A stretch of DNA of 64,000 bases from Methylobacterium sp. E-045 (GTDB lineage Bacteria > Pseudomonadota > Alphaproteobacteria > Rhizobiales > Beijerinckiaceae). Every line of letters begins with the position of its first letter. Within the stretch, counting starts at the first letter, position 1. The notes under the pieces are model-generated. The model saw only the letters and a list, made by a program, of their open reading frames with translations. It did not search any database and had not been told where the DNA came from. Shown here piece after piece: positions 1 through 8,285 of the stretch. Where the stretch lies: the NCBI RefSeq assembly GCF_022829685.1, contig NZ_JAKSYE010000086.1:124001-188000 (forward strand). Reading direction: 5' to 3'. Made by a program: the position numbers and the translations under genes.

Positions 1-123
1 AAGGCGGACGACGATGCCTACGAGGTCGTCGCCGGCCTGGAGCCCGGCGACGAGGTCGCGGTGGCCAACTCCTTCGTCCTGAAGGCCGAGCTCGGCAAGG
101 CCGAAGCCGACCACGACCACTGA
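1..123 (+). CDS. C-terminal end of an RND efflux periplasmic adaptor (CzcB/CusB type), partial
   Basis: The window opens inside a reading frame that ends at a TGA 11 nt before the CzcA-type pump gene. The visible 40 residues contain a GLEPGDEVAV turn followed by a short helix (SFVLKAEL), the usual C-terminal region of membrane-fusion proteins. The tail is rich in Asp and His (ADHDH), which could touch metal. Position directly upstream of an HME-RND pump makes it the adaptor joining the inner-membrane pump to an outer-membrane channel. Only the tail is visible, so subfamily and metal cannot be read. Confidence 0.8.
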   Translation, partial: KADDDAYEVVAGLEPGDEVAVANSFVLKAELGKAEADHDH

Positions 124-134
124 GGGCGGCCGCC

Positions 135-3100
135 ATGATCTCGAAGATCCTCGACTTCTCCGTCCGCCAGCGTTGGCTCGTGGTGCTCCTGTCGCTGCTC
201 GCGGCCGGGTTCGGCGTGTTCTCGCTGACGAAGCTTCCCATCGACGCGGTGCCGGACATCACCAACAACCAGGTGCAGATCAACACCACTGCGCCCTCGC
301 TCTCGCCGAACGACATCGAGCGCATCATCACGTATCAGGTCGAGACCGCGCTCGCAGGCATCAAGGGCCTGGAATACACCCGCTCGCTATCCCGGAACGG
401 GTTCTCCCAGGTCACCGCCGTCTTCTCCGAGGCGACGAACATCTACTTCGCCCGCCAGCAGGTCGCCGAGCGTCTTCAGGAGGCCGAGGCGGCGATGCCG
501 TCCGGGGTCGAGCCGCGCATGGGGCCGATCTCGACGGGCCTGGGCGAGATCTACATGTGGTCGGTGCACTACGCGAAACCTGCTGAGCGCAAGGTCTCGA
601 AGCCCGGCAAACCCGGTTGGCAGCCGGACGGCAGCTACCTCACACCCGAGGGCCAGAGGCTCTCGACGGAGCTCGAACGCACGGCCTACCTGCGCACGGT
701 CCAGGACTGGATCATCCGCCCACAGGTGAGGACCGTCCCGGGCGTGGCCGGCGTCGACGGCATCGGCGGCTTCGAGAAGCAGTACCACGTCCAGCCCGAT
801 CCGATGAGGCTGACGGCCCTCGACCTGTCCTTCGCCGACATCGGGCGGGCGCTGGAGGCTAATAACGCCAACCAGGGTGCGCGCTACCTGGAAGACAACG
901 GCGAGGGCTACGTCGTGCGCGCCGCCGGCCGCTTGGAGAGCATGGAGGACATTGGCTCCGTCGTCGTGACCACGCGCGGCGGCGTGCCGGTCCGCATCTC
1001 CGACGTCGCCGAGGTGCGGATCGGGCGCGATCTGCGCACCGGGTCAGGCAGCGAGGACGGGCAGGAGGTCGTCATCGGCACCGCCCTGATGCTCATCGGC
1101 GAGAACAGCCGCACCGTCGCCGCCGCGGTCGACGCGCGCATGACCGGCATCCGGCGCACGCTCCCGCCCGGCGTCGAGGTCCAGACGGTCCTCAACCGCA
1201 CGGTCCTGGTCGAGGCCACCATCCGGACGGTCGCCAAGAACCTGGCCGAGGGCGCGGCCCTCGTCGTGGTCATCCTGTTCCTGCTGCTCGGCAACATCCG
1301 CGCGGCCATCGTCACGGCCCTCGTCATCCCGGTGGCGATGCTGATGACCATGACGGGCATGGTCCAGGGCCGCATCAGCGCCAACCTGATGAGCCTTGGG
1401 GCCCTCGATTTCGGCCTCATCGTCGACGGGGCAGTCATCATCACCGAGAACGCCCTTCGCCATCTCGCCGAACGCCAAGGGGAACTCGGGCGAAAGCTCG
1501 ACCTGGAGGAGCGCCTCGCCACCGTGCGGGCCTCGGCCGAGGAGATGATCAAGCCCTCCCTCTACGGGCAGGCCATCATCATCCTCGTCTACGTGCCGCT
1601 CCTCACCTTCACCGGGGTCGAGGGCAAGATGTTCGAGCCGATGGCGCTCACCGTCATCATCGCCCTGGTCGCGGCCTTCGTCCTGTCGCTCACCTTCGTC
1701 CCGGCGATGATCTCCATCGTCATCACCGGCAAGGTCACCGAGACCGACAACCTCTTCGTCCGGGCGATCAAGGCCGCCTACCGCCCAGTCCTCGGGGCCG
1801 CCCTGCGCGTGCCCATGCTGTTCGTCGCGGTCGCCCTGGTGTTGCTTGTCGGGGCAGGCATCCTGTTCAGGGGTCTGGGGCAGGAGTTCATCCCGCAGCT
1901 CGACGAGAAGAGCATCGCGTTGAACGCCCAGCGCATCCCGTCGACGTCCCTGTCGCAATCGCAGGCGATGCAGCTGAAGGTCGAGCAGGCCATCGGCCGG
2001 TTCCCCCAGGTCGCCTACGTCTTCTCGAAGACCGGGACCGCCGAGGTCGCCTCGGACCCGATGCCGCCGAGCTCGTCGGACACCTTCGTCATCCTGAAGC
2101 CGCAAGCCGAATGGCCGGACCCGGACCTGTCCAAGGCCGAGTTGCAGGAGAGCATCGAGAAGGCCCTCGGGGCGCTCGCGGGCAACGTCTACGAGTTCTC
2201 CCAGCCCATCCAGCTTCGCTTCAACGAGCTGTTGGCCGGCACACGCGGCGACCTCGCCGTGAAGGTCTTCGGCGATGACCTAGGCGCGATGACCGCGGCC
2301 GCGAACCAGATCGCCGGCATCCTGCGCGGGGTCGAGGGCGCGGACGACGTGAAGGTCGAGCAGACGGCTGGGCTGCCGTTCCTGGAGATCGGGATCAACA
2401 AGGCCGAGGCGGCCCGCCTGGGCCTGAGCACGTCCGCGATCCAGGACGTCATCGGGGCGGCCATCGGGGGCCGCGAGGCGGGCGTCGTCTTCGAGGGCGA
2501 CCGGCGCTTCCCCATCGTCGTGCGCCTCAACGACAAGGTGCGCGAGGACCGCGAGGCCCTGGAGAACATCCCGGTGCCGTTACCTCCCGGACCGAACGGG
2601 CGCGCCGCGTCCGTGCTCCTGAAGCAGGTCGCGAGCTTCTCGGTGACGGAGGGCCCGAACCAGATCTCGCGCGAGAACGGCCGGCGCCGGGTCGTGGTCA
2701 CCGCCAACGTGCGGGGCCGCGACATCGGCTCGCTCGTGGCCGAGGCGCAGGACAAGGTAACCTCGGGGGTGTCGCTCCCGGCCGGCTACTACGTGACCTG
2801 GGGCGGACAGTTCGAGAACCTGGCTTCCGCCCGCCAGCGCCTGATGGTGGTCGTCCCGGTGTGCTTCTTCCTGATCTTCCTGCTGCTGTTCTCGGCCCTG
2901 AACTCGGCCCGGGACGCGCTCCTGGTGTTCAGCGCGGTTCCTTTGGCGCTGACCGGGGGCATCGCCGCCCTATGGCTGCGGGGCATGCCGTTCTCGGTGC
3001 CCGCGGCCGTCGGCTTCATCGCCCTGTCCGGGGTGGCGGTGCTCAACGGCTTGGTGATGCTGACCTATATCAAGCAGCTCATCGCCGAGGGACGGCCAAG

Positions 3101-3380
3101 GCGCGAGGCCATCATGGAGGGCGCCATGACCCGGCTCCGTCCAGTGGCGATGACCGCGCTGGTGGCATCCCTCGGGTTCGTACCGATGGCGCTGGCGACC
3201 GAGACCGGGGCAGAGATCCAGCGCCCCCTGGCGACGGTAGTCATCGGCGGCCTCATCTCGGCGACCCTTCTGACCCTCGTGGTCCTGCCGGCCCTCTATG
3301 CCAGGTTCGCCGGTGCGGTCGCCCCCGAGAGGAAGGATCGGCCCAAGCCGGTCCAACCGCATCTCCGCGCCGCCGAGTAG
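135..3380 (+). CDS. czcA: Heavy-metal RND efflux pump, CzcA type
   Basis: This 1081-residue protein has the length and layout of an inner-membrane heavy-metal RND transporter that exports divalent cations by proton antiport. It opens with a first transmembrane helix and the conserved LPIDAVPDITN segment. The TM4 signature DFGLIVDGAVIITEN (from about residue 425) matches the DFG-x3-DGA-x3-xEN pattern of the Co/Zn/Cd (HME1) branch; the second RND pump in this window carries the copper-type pattern instead. Two large periplasmic loops lie at about 35-340 and 570-860. It follows the adaptor fragment by 11 nt with a GAGGG ribosome site, so the two are one operon. The exact metal is inferred. Confidence 0.93.
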   Translation: MISKILDFSVRQRWLVVLLSLLAAGFGVFSLTKLPIDAVPDITNNQVQINTTAPSLSPNDIERIITYQVETALAGIKGLEYTRSLSRNGFSQVTAVFSEATNIYFARQQVAERLQEAEAAMPSGVEPRMGPISTGLGEIYMWSVHYAKPAERKVSKPGKPGWQPDGSYLTPEGQRLSTELERTAYLRTVQDWIIRPQVRTVPGVAGVDGIGGFEKQYHVQPDPMRLTALDLSFADIGRALEANNANQGARYLEDNGEGYVVRAAGRLESMEDIGSVVVTTRGGVPVRISDVAEVRIGRDLRTGSGSEDGQEVVIGTALMLIGENSRTVAAAVDARMTGIRRTLPPGVEVQTVLNRTVLVEATIRTVAKNLAEGAALVVVILFLLLGNIRAAIVTALVIPVAMLMTMTGMVQGRISANLMSLGALDFGLIVDGAVIITENALRHLAERQGELGRKLDLEERLATVRASAEEMIKPSLYGQAIIILVYVPLLTFTGVEGKMFEPMALTVIIALVAAFVLSLTFVPAMISIVITGKVTETDNLFVRAIKAAYRPVLGAALRVPMLFVAVALVLLVGAGILFRGLGQEFIPQLDEKSIALNAQRIPSTSLSQSQAMQLKVEQAIGRFPQVAYVFSKTGTAEVASDPMPPSSSDTFVILKPQAEWPDPDLSKAELQESIEKALGALAGNVYEFSQPIQLRFNELLAGTRGDLAVKVFGDDLGAMTAAANQIAGILRGVEGADDVKVEQTAGLPFLEIGINKAEAARLGLSTSAIQDVIGAAIGGREAGVVFEGDRRFPIVVRLNDKVREDREALENIPVPLPPGPNGRAASVLLKQVASFSVTEGPNQISRENGRRRVVVTANVRGRDIGSLVAEAQDKVTSGVSLPAGYYVTWGGQFENLASARQRLMVVVPVCFFLIFLLLFSALNSARDALLVFSAVPLALTGGIAALWLRGMPFSVPAAVGFIALSGVAVLNGLVMLTYIKQLIAEGRPRREAIMEGAMTRLRPVAMTALVASLGFVPMALATETGAEIQRPLATVVIGGLISATLLTLVVLPALYARFAGAVAPERKDRPKPVQPHLRAAE

Positions 3381-3390
3381 GAGGGTCGGC

Positions 3391-3675
3391 ATGAGCAAGA
3401 AGGTCGCCCGAACCATCGCCGACTGGGGCGGCGGCGGCCCACGTCGCCGACGCCGCGTCAGGCCCCACGTCCGTCGCGCGGCCGGCCGGGCGTTCGCCCT
3501 GGCCCTCATCGCCATCCCGGCCTGCGTCTACGTTCTGTACTGCCTCTGCAACATCGGCGGGAGGACGCACTTCCACCTGATGCCGACGGGGCCGATCCAT
3601 CCTCAGGACGGATCCCCGTGGGGAGACAAAGCCTCGATGATGCGGCAGTCGGCGACGGACCCGCAGCCGCACTGA
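3391..3675 (+). CDS. Small putative membrane protein downstream of czcA
   Basis: A 94-codon frame begins 10 nt after the pump gene with GAGGG before its ATG, consistent with translation in the same operon. It encodes an Arg-rich N-terminus (about residues 18-32), one hydrophobic helix (about 34-54) with two Cys, and a short His-containing tail. Its 3' end overlaps the convergent merR gene by 73 nt, which weakens the case because coding pressure there may come from merR. I do not recognise a family. A small accessory membrane protein for metal efflux is possible but unsupported. Confidence 0.4.
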   Translation: MSKKVARTIADWGGGGPRRRRRVRPHVRRAAGRAFALALIAIPACVYVLYCLCNIGGRTHFHLMPTGPIHPQDGSPWGDKASMMRQSATDPQPH

Positions 3676-4022
3676 CCGATGACGTCACGCAGCTCATGCG
3701 CCAACCGGGTCAGGTCGGCCAGCTTGCGCTCGACCTGCGCCAGGTGGGCGCGGGCGATGGTGTCGACCTCGGCGCAGGACCGGTCGCGGTCGTCGGCCAT
3801 GGCGAGAAGCTCCCGGATCTGGTCGACCGTGAAGCCGAGGTCCCGTCCCCGCCGGATGAAGCTCAGGCGGCGCAGGTGCTCCGGACCGTAGAGACGGTAG
3901 TTGCCCGCCGACCTTTCCGGCGCCGGCAGGAGCTTCATCTTCTCGTACCACCGGACCGTCTCGACGCGGGTGTTCGTCGCCGCGGCCAGGTCGCCGATGG
4001 TCATGGGGGGTGCCTGCGCCAT
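3603..4022 (-). CDS. MerR-family heavy-metal-responsive regulator (CadR/PbrR/ZntR-like)
   Basis: This 139-residue protein starts with a MerR winged-helix domain (TIGDLAAATNTRVETVRWYEK, about 8-28), followed by a long dimerisation helix. Its Cys set is Cys83 before the helix and Cys118, Cys120 and Cys126 in the C-terminal loop, the arrangement of CadR/PbrR/ZntR sensors of divalent soft metals rather than of CueR. It is divergent from the P-type ATPase, and a MerR-type operator with a long spacer lies in the 81-nt gap. It should twist that promoter into an active form when metal binds. The exact metal (Cd, Pb or Zn) cannot be read from sequence. Confidence 0.92.
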   Translation of the reverse strand: MAQAPPMTIGDLAAATNTRVETVRWYEKMKLLPAPERSAGNYRLYGPEHLRRLSFIRRGRDLGFTVDQIRELLAMADDRDRSCAEVDTIARAHLAQVERKLADLTRLAHELRDVIGQCGCGSVADCRIIEALSPHGDPS

Positions 4023-4026
4023 GGCC

Positions 4027-4057
4027 TTGACCCTGTAGTTGCTACAGGGTGCATGTA
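4027..4057 (+). promoter_or_regulatory. MerR-type operator/promoter for the metal ATPase
   Basis: A TTGACC -35 box at 4027-4032 is followed after 19 nt by a weak -10 (CATGTA, 4052-4057). The spacer holds a perfect 9-bp dyad, ACCCTGTAG / CTACAGGGT (4030-4038 and 4042-4050), separated by TTG. A 19-nt spacer carrying such a dyad is the hallmark of MerR-activated promoters. It sits between the divergent merR and ATPase genes. Confidence 0.9.
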
Positions 4058-4103
4058 GGGCCTCAGACCCTTCGGCGCGAGGCCCGGGTCGACGGAGCTT
4101 GCC

Positions 4104-6287
4104 ATGTCAGGGCCAGGAACATCGGGAGCGGTCCCCGCGGGCGCCGCGCTGCGCTACCGCGTGAAGGGCATGGATTGCCCGAGCTGCGCGACCAAGATCG
4201 AAACGGCGGTAACCCGCCTGCCCGGCGTCCGCGACGTGCGCGTGAACTACACGGCCCAGGTCCTCGACCTCGTGCTCGACGAGGGCTCGACGCCCAGGGC
4301 GGACCTGGAGAACCGGATCACGGGGCTCGGCTATGGCGTCGGGTCCCTGCCGACCGCGGCCGACCTCGCCCGCTCGCAGACGACGGGCATCGCGGCCCCG
4401 GCCATCGTCGAGGAGGAGGCGGAGACCCCCGCCTGGCGCAGCCGCAAGGGGCTTTTGGCGCTGGGCATCGCCGTCCTGTTCGCAAGCGGATTTCTCCTGC
4501 AGACGGTTCGGCCCGGGCTGGCCGGGGAATACGCCTACTGGCCCGGCGCGCTCCTGGGTCTCGCCTTCTACGGACGCCGCGCCATCGCCGCCGCCCGCAA
4601 CGGCTCGCCCTTCTCCATCGAGATGCTGATGTCGGTCGCCACCATCGGGGCGCTCGCCATCCATGCCGCCGAGGAAGCGGCGGTGGTGGTCCTCCTCTTC
4701 ACCGTTGGCGAGATGCTCGAAGGCTTTGCGGCCGGCCGGTCCCGGGCCGGCATCAAGGCCCTCGTGGGCCTGGTGCCGAAGACGGCGCGCCTGGTCGAGG
4801 GGGACGGCGCCGTGCGTGAGGTGGCGGCCGCCTCCCTGGTGATCGGCCAAACCGTGCTGGTGCGCCCGGGTGACCGCGTCCCTGCGGACGGCGAGGTCAC
4901 GGACGGCACGTCGAGCCTCGACGAGTCCCCGATCACGGGGGAATCGGTGCCCCGGCCAAAGGAGGTCGGGGACGCCGTCTATGCCGGCAGCGTCAATGCG
5001 GACGGGGCCCTGCAGGTCAGGGTCACCCGGATGCCGTCGGACAACACCGTCGCCCGCATCCTGCACATGGTGGAGGAGGCGCAGGCGTCGAAGTCGCCGA
5101 CCGCCCGGTTCATCGACCGCTTCAGCGCCGTCTACACCCCGGTCGCCTTCGCGGTCGCCGCGCTGGCGGCGCTTGGCCCGCCGCTGCTGCTCGGCGCCGA
5201 CTGGGGCACCTGGATCTATCGCGGACTGGCGTTGCTCCTCATCGCCTGCCCCTGCGCCCTCGTGCTCTCGACCCCGGCCGCCATCGCCTCGGGTCTTGCC
5301 GCCGGAGCGCGGCGGGGACTGCTGGTGAAGGGCGGCGCCGCCCTGGAGACCATCGGACGGGTGCGTACCGTCGCGTTCGACAAGACGGGGACGCTCACGG
5401 CAGGGCGTCCAAGGGTCACCGACGTCCTCCCATTTGCCCCGGACATGACGGATCGCACCCTGCTCGGGCTCGCGGCGACGGTGGAGGCCGGATCGAGCCA
5501 CCCCATCGCTCGTGCGATCCTCGAACGTACGGAGGCCGACGCCATCCCCCTGCGCCCCGTACGCGATGCCCGTGCGGTTCCCGGCAAGGCCGTCCAGGCC
5601 ACGGTCGCCGGTCGCACGGTCGCGGTGGCATCCCCGCGCCACGCCGCGACGCTGGCCAGCCTCTCGCCGGAAGCGGAAGCGACGGTGCAGGCCCTTGAGG
5701 AAGCCGGCAAGACCGCCGTCGTCGTGGTTCGGGACGGAGAGGCGCTCGGCGCCGTGGCGGTCCGGGACGAGCCCAGACAGGATGCGGCCGCCGGCGTCGC
5801 GGCCCTGCGCCGGCTCGGGGTCGAATGCGTGATGCTGACCGGCGACAACCGGCGCACCGGCGAGGCCATCGCCAAGGGCCTGGGACTATCGGTCCGGGCC
5901 GACCTGCTGCCGGCCGACAAGCTCGCCGAGATCGGCGCGTTGAAGGAGGTCGGCCCGGTCGCTATGGTCGGCGACGGCATCAACGACGCCCCCGCGCTCG
6001 CCTCCGCCAGCGTCGGCATTGCCATGGGCGGCGGCACAGACGCGGCACTGGAGACGGCTGACGCGGCCATCCTCAACGACCGGGTCTCGGACGTGGCCGC
6101 CCTCGTGGCGCTGTCCCGGGCGACGCTCGGCAACATCCACCAGAACGTGGCCATCTCGCTGGGGCTTAAGGCCGTGTTCCTGGTGACGACGCTCGCAGGC
6201 ATCACTGGGCTATGGCCGGCCATCCTGGCGGATACCGGGGCGACCGTCCTAGTGACGGCCAACGCCCTTCGCCTGCTCCGGGCTTGA
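4104..6287 (+). CDS. P1B-type heavy-metal-exporting ATPase (Zn/Cd/Pb type)
   Basis: The 727-residue protein has one N-terminal HMA domain with the metal-binding GMDCPSCA motif (Cys25, Cys28), the transmembrane CPC motif (about 382-384), the phosphorylated Asp in DKTGTLT (about 426), a SSHPIARAI segment and the GDGINDAP hinge (about 623-630). These define a P1B ATPase that pumps metal ions out of the cytoplasm at the expense of ATP. Pairing with a CadR/PbrR-like regulator points to Zn, Cd or Pb rather than Cu. The lspA-like gene follows after only 4 nt, an arrangement also known from lead-resistance loci. Confidence 0.93.
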   Translation: MSGPGTSGAVPAGAALRYRVKGMDCPSCATKIETAVTRLPGVRDVRVNYTAQVLDLVLDEGSTPRADLENRITGLGYGVGSLPTAADLARSQTTGIAAPAIVEEEAETPAWRSRKGLLALGIAVLFASGFLLQTVRPGLAGEYAYWPGALLGLAFYGRRAIAAARNGSPFSIEMLMSVATIGALAIHAAEEAAVVVLLFTVGEMLEGFAAGRSRAGIKALVGLVPKTARLVEGDGAVREVAAASLVIGQTVLVRPGDRVPADGEVTDGTSSLDESPITGESVPRPKEVGDAVYAGSVNADGALQVRVTRMPSDNTVARILHMVEEAQASKSPTARFIDRFSAVYTPVAFAVAALAALGPPLLLGADWGTWIYRGLALLLIACPCALVLSTPAAIASGLAAGARRGLLVKGGAALETIGRVRTVAFDKTGTLTAGRPRVTDVLPFAPDMTDRTLLGLAATVEAGSSHPIARAILERTEADAIPLRPVRDARAVPGKAVQATVAGRTVAVASPRHAATLASLSPEAEATVQALEEAGKTAVVVVRDGEALGAVAVRDEPRQDAAAGVAALRRLGVECVMLTGDNRRTGEAIAKGLGLSVRADLLPADKLAEIGALKEVGPVAMVGDGINDAPALASASVGIAMGGGTDAALETADAAILNDRVSDVAALVALSRATLGNIHQNVAISLGLKAVFLVTTLAGITGLWPAILADTGATVLVTANALRLLRA

Positions 6288-6291
6288 GCCG

Positions 6292-6819
6292 ATGCGTCTC
6301 ATACGGGAAAGGGCCGAGGTCGGCGCCCTCGTCGTAATCGCTGTGACCGCGGCGGGCACCGACCTGTGGACCAAGGCGCTGGCGGTCGACAGGCTTTCCG
6401 ACGGAACCGTGCACGCGGTACTGCCGATGCTCGACCTCAGGCTCGCGTTCAATCATGGCATCAGCTTCAGCCTGCTTCCGGCGCATGACGCGACGTCCCT
6501 GGTCGTCCTTCTTGCGCTTCAGGGAATGCTGACGGCCCTCGTTGCCGGGTTGGCATTCCGCGCGACCGGAGCGTCGGAAGGAGTTGGTTTCGCCATCATG
6601 ACCGGCGGTGCCCTGGGAAACCTCATCGACCGATGTGCGGACGGCCGCGTCACGGACTTCCTCGACCTGCACCCGGCGGAGGTGCATTGGTTCACCTTCA
6701 ACATGGCCGATATCTGGATCAGCCTCGGGGCCGCCTTGATAGCTTGGGAGGCAGTCGGCAAGCCGGGCCGGCCGAGACCACCAGCGCCGCTTGATCCGGC
6801 CGCCCTACGGGCCCCCTAA
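6292..6819 (+). CDS. lspA: Signal peptidase II (LspA) family protein, metal-operon copy
   Basis: This 175-residue membrane protein carries both catalytic Asp motifs of lipoprotein signal peptidase: GNLIDR (Asp113) and NMADI (Asp140), plus the FNHGISFS segment typical of the family. Four hydrophobic segments are visible. It follows the metal ATPase by 4 nt, so it is co-transcribed with it. In Cupriavidus lead resistance a comparable gene (pbrC) sits with the ATPase and an undecaprenyl phosphatase. A PAP2-family gene lies nearby here but on the other strand. Whether this is the housekeeping enzyme is unknown; context suggests an accessory copy. Confidence 0.88.
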   Translation: MRLIRERAEVGALVVIAVTAAGTDLWTKALAVDRLSDGTVHAVLPMLDLRLAFNHGISFSLLPAHDATSLVVLLALQGMLTALVAGLAFRATGASEGVGFAIMTGGALGNLIDRCADGRVTDFLDLHPAEVHWFTFNMADIWISLGAALIAWEAVGKPGRPRPPAPLDPAALRAP

Positions 6820-6966
6820 CGGCATCATTTCGGTCGTGCCCGTAATGGTCGGACGGCCTGGCCGCAGGCATCGACGATGCGGTCCTGCTAATCGAACGAA
6901 TACTGGGATGCGTCCGTTCCTTCAGTCAGGCGGAGGATGCGTTTAGGAAGAACGACGCATGGGGTC

Positions 6967-7713
6967 CTATGCCTCGATGCCGGCCTCGCCCGCGACATGG
7001 TCGGGCTTCTCGACCTTACCGCGTCGCTGGAGCTGGAGGGCCACGACCCAGCACAGGACCGCCCAGGCCGACCCCACGCACCAGCCCGCCAGCACGTCGG
7101 TCGCGTAGTGCACCCCGACATAGACCCGGCTCATCCCGACCACCACCGTGAGGAAGACGGCCAGCCCCATGAAGTATGCCTTGAGGCGAGCGCCCGCCGC
7201 CACGCGCGTCATGAGGGCACCGAGCGTCAGGTAGGTGACGGCGGAAAGCATGGCGTGGCTGCTGGGGAAGCTGGCGGTAAACACCTGGATGCCGCCGGGG
7301 ATCTCGGGTCGCGGACGGTTGAAGAGGAGCTTGAGGCCAAAGCTGATGACCGTCCCGCCCAGGATTGAGCCTACCACCAGGACCGCTGCCCCCTGCTTGC
7401 GGATCAGGAGCAGGTAGCCTGCCACAGCCGCGATGAGAAAGCAGAGAACCACCATGCTGCCCAGGGAGGTCACGTCCCGGGCCATCTCGTGCAGCCAATC
7501 CGGTCCAATCGGACCAGCCGCGCCGGGTGGACGGAAGAAGTGGGCGACGCGGGTGTCGAACCCCATCGTGCCGCCCTCCATGACCTTGTCGGCCAGGAGA
7601 CCAAACCCGAGGATGAGGGCGGCGACGCAAAACAGCGTCACGGGCAGACCAATCTCCCGTTTGCCGAGGCGCGCCATGATACCGGCACGGGCGGACGGAG
7701 AGGATTGGTTCAT
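6967..7713 (-). CDS. PAP2-family membrane phosphatase (copy 1)
   Basis: The 248-residue protein shows the three PAP2 phosphatase motifs in order: a KLLFNRPRP-type motif (about 130-138), SFPSSHAM (about 148-155) and SRVYVGVHYATD (about 196-207), with about six membrane segments. Such enzymes remove phosphate from lipids such as undecaprenyl pyrophosphate or phosphatidate. It is closely similar to the second PAP2 gene at 16648-17451, including the stretches GFGLLAD and LAGWCVG, so the two are paralogues. It is convergent with the lspA-like gene. In lead-resistance loci a PAP2 phosphatase partners the ATPase; whether that applies here is inference. Confidence 0.9.
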   Translation of the reverse strand: MNQSSPSARAGIMARLGKREIGLPVTLFCVAALILGFGLLADKVMEGGTMGFDTRVAHFFRPPGAAGPIGPDWLHEMARDVTSLGSMVVLCFLIAAVAGYLLLIRKQGAAVLVVGSILGGTVISFGLKLLFNRPRPEIPGGIQVFTASFPSSHAMLSAVTYLTLGALMTRVAAGARLKAYFMGLAVFLTVVVGMSRVYVGVHYATDVLAGWCVGSAWAVLCWVVALQLQRRGKVEKPDHVAGEAGIEA

Positions 7714-8285
7714 GCGCCCGAACTCCTGGATCGGTCCCTTGACGGTTGCTGGCTCGGGACACTCACCGCCTCATGCGGCAGAGCCGAAGAACCCGTTCGG
7801 ATCCTCGCCCGTTCCCCCGCGGTGAGCGGCGAGCCAAGGAGAACCCGCACCTTTGTTGCCCGCAATGGTCGCATCCACGCCGAGATCCCTGCGGAGGAGG
7901 ACCTGAAACGTCGGATATCGACCCCGAGGCCTAGTGGTCGAAACCTGACGCTTGATACCGTCCGCTTCCGACCCTTCTCGGACCCTCAGAGTGTCCGCTT
8001 CCGGGCAGCCTGATAGACCAGATGCTTATGACCGGGATGGGTGGAGAGCAGTCTGGCCGCTTTCGGCGGCGTGCTGTGCTAAGACAGACATAGGTGGCCC
8101 TGCCGACCGTGGAAGCACCGCGGTGCTACCGCGCGAACGGACTACGAGCCGAAGTCTGCCGGTCATCCAGGATGGCCAAGAGATGCGTAGGGCGAAGGAA
8201 ACAGCCTGATCTGACGCGTGGCGAGCACGACCGCCGCTGGCAATGGATCGAAAACAATCTCGACCGCACTCGGACCTCCCCGGGA
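7714..8285. other. 572-bp intergenic region containing a dispersed repeat
   Basis: No convincing gene lies between the PAP2 and kup genes; the frames here have no ribosome sites or recognisable domains. The middle carries a 30-bp repeat at 7930-7959 and, just after it, two similar GTCCGCTTCCG segments (about 7959-7969 and 7995-8005). These resemble short intergenic repeats that occur many times in Methylobacterium genomes. A related GTCCGCTTGCGG segment lies near the second repeat copy at about 33.1 kb. Confidence 0.6.
7930..7959 (+). repeat. Dispersed 30-bp repeat, copy 1
   Basis: The sequence beginning CCTAGTGGTCGAAACC matches the reverse complement of 33150-33179 with a single mismatch over 30 bp. 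In the second copy the same site is interrupted by an IS5-type element at the TA of CTAG. Here the site is intact. Confidence 0.85.

Noticed and set aside
1044-2105. 353-codon open frame antisense to the CzcA-type pump
   Set aside because: Low-complexity Asp/Gly/Arg product lying wholly inside a well-supported gene.
4107-5642. 511-codon open frame antisense to the metal ATPase
   Set aside because: Same explanation: it is Gly/Arg-rich with no recognisable domain, and the plus-strand ATPase has all catalytic motifs.
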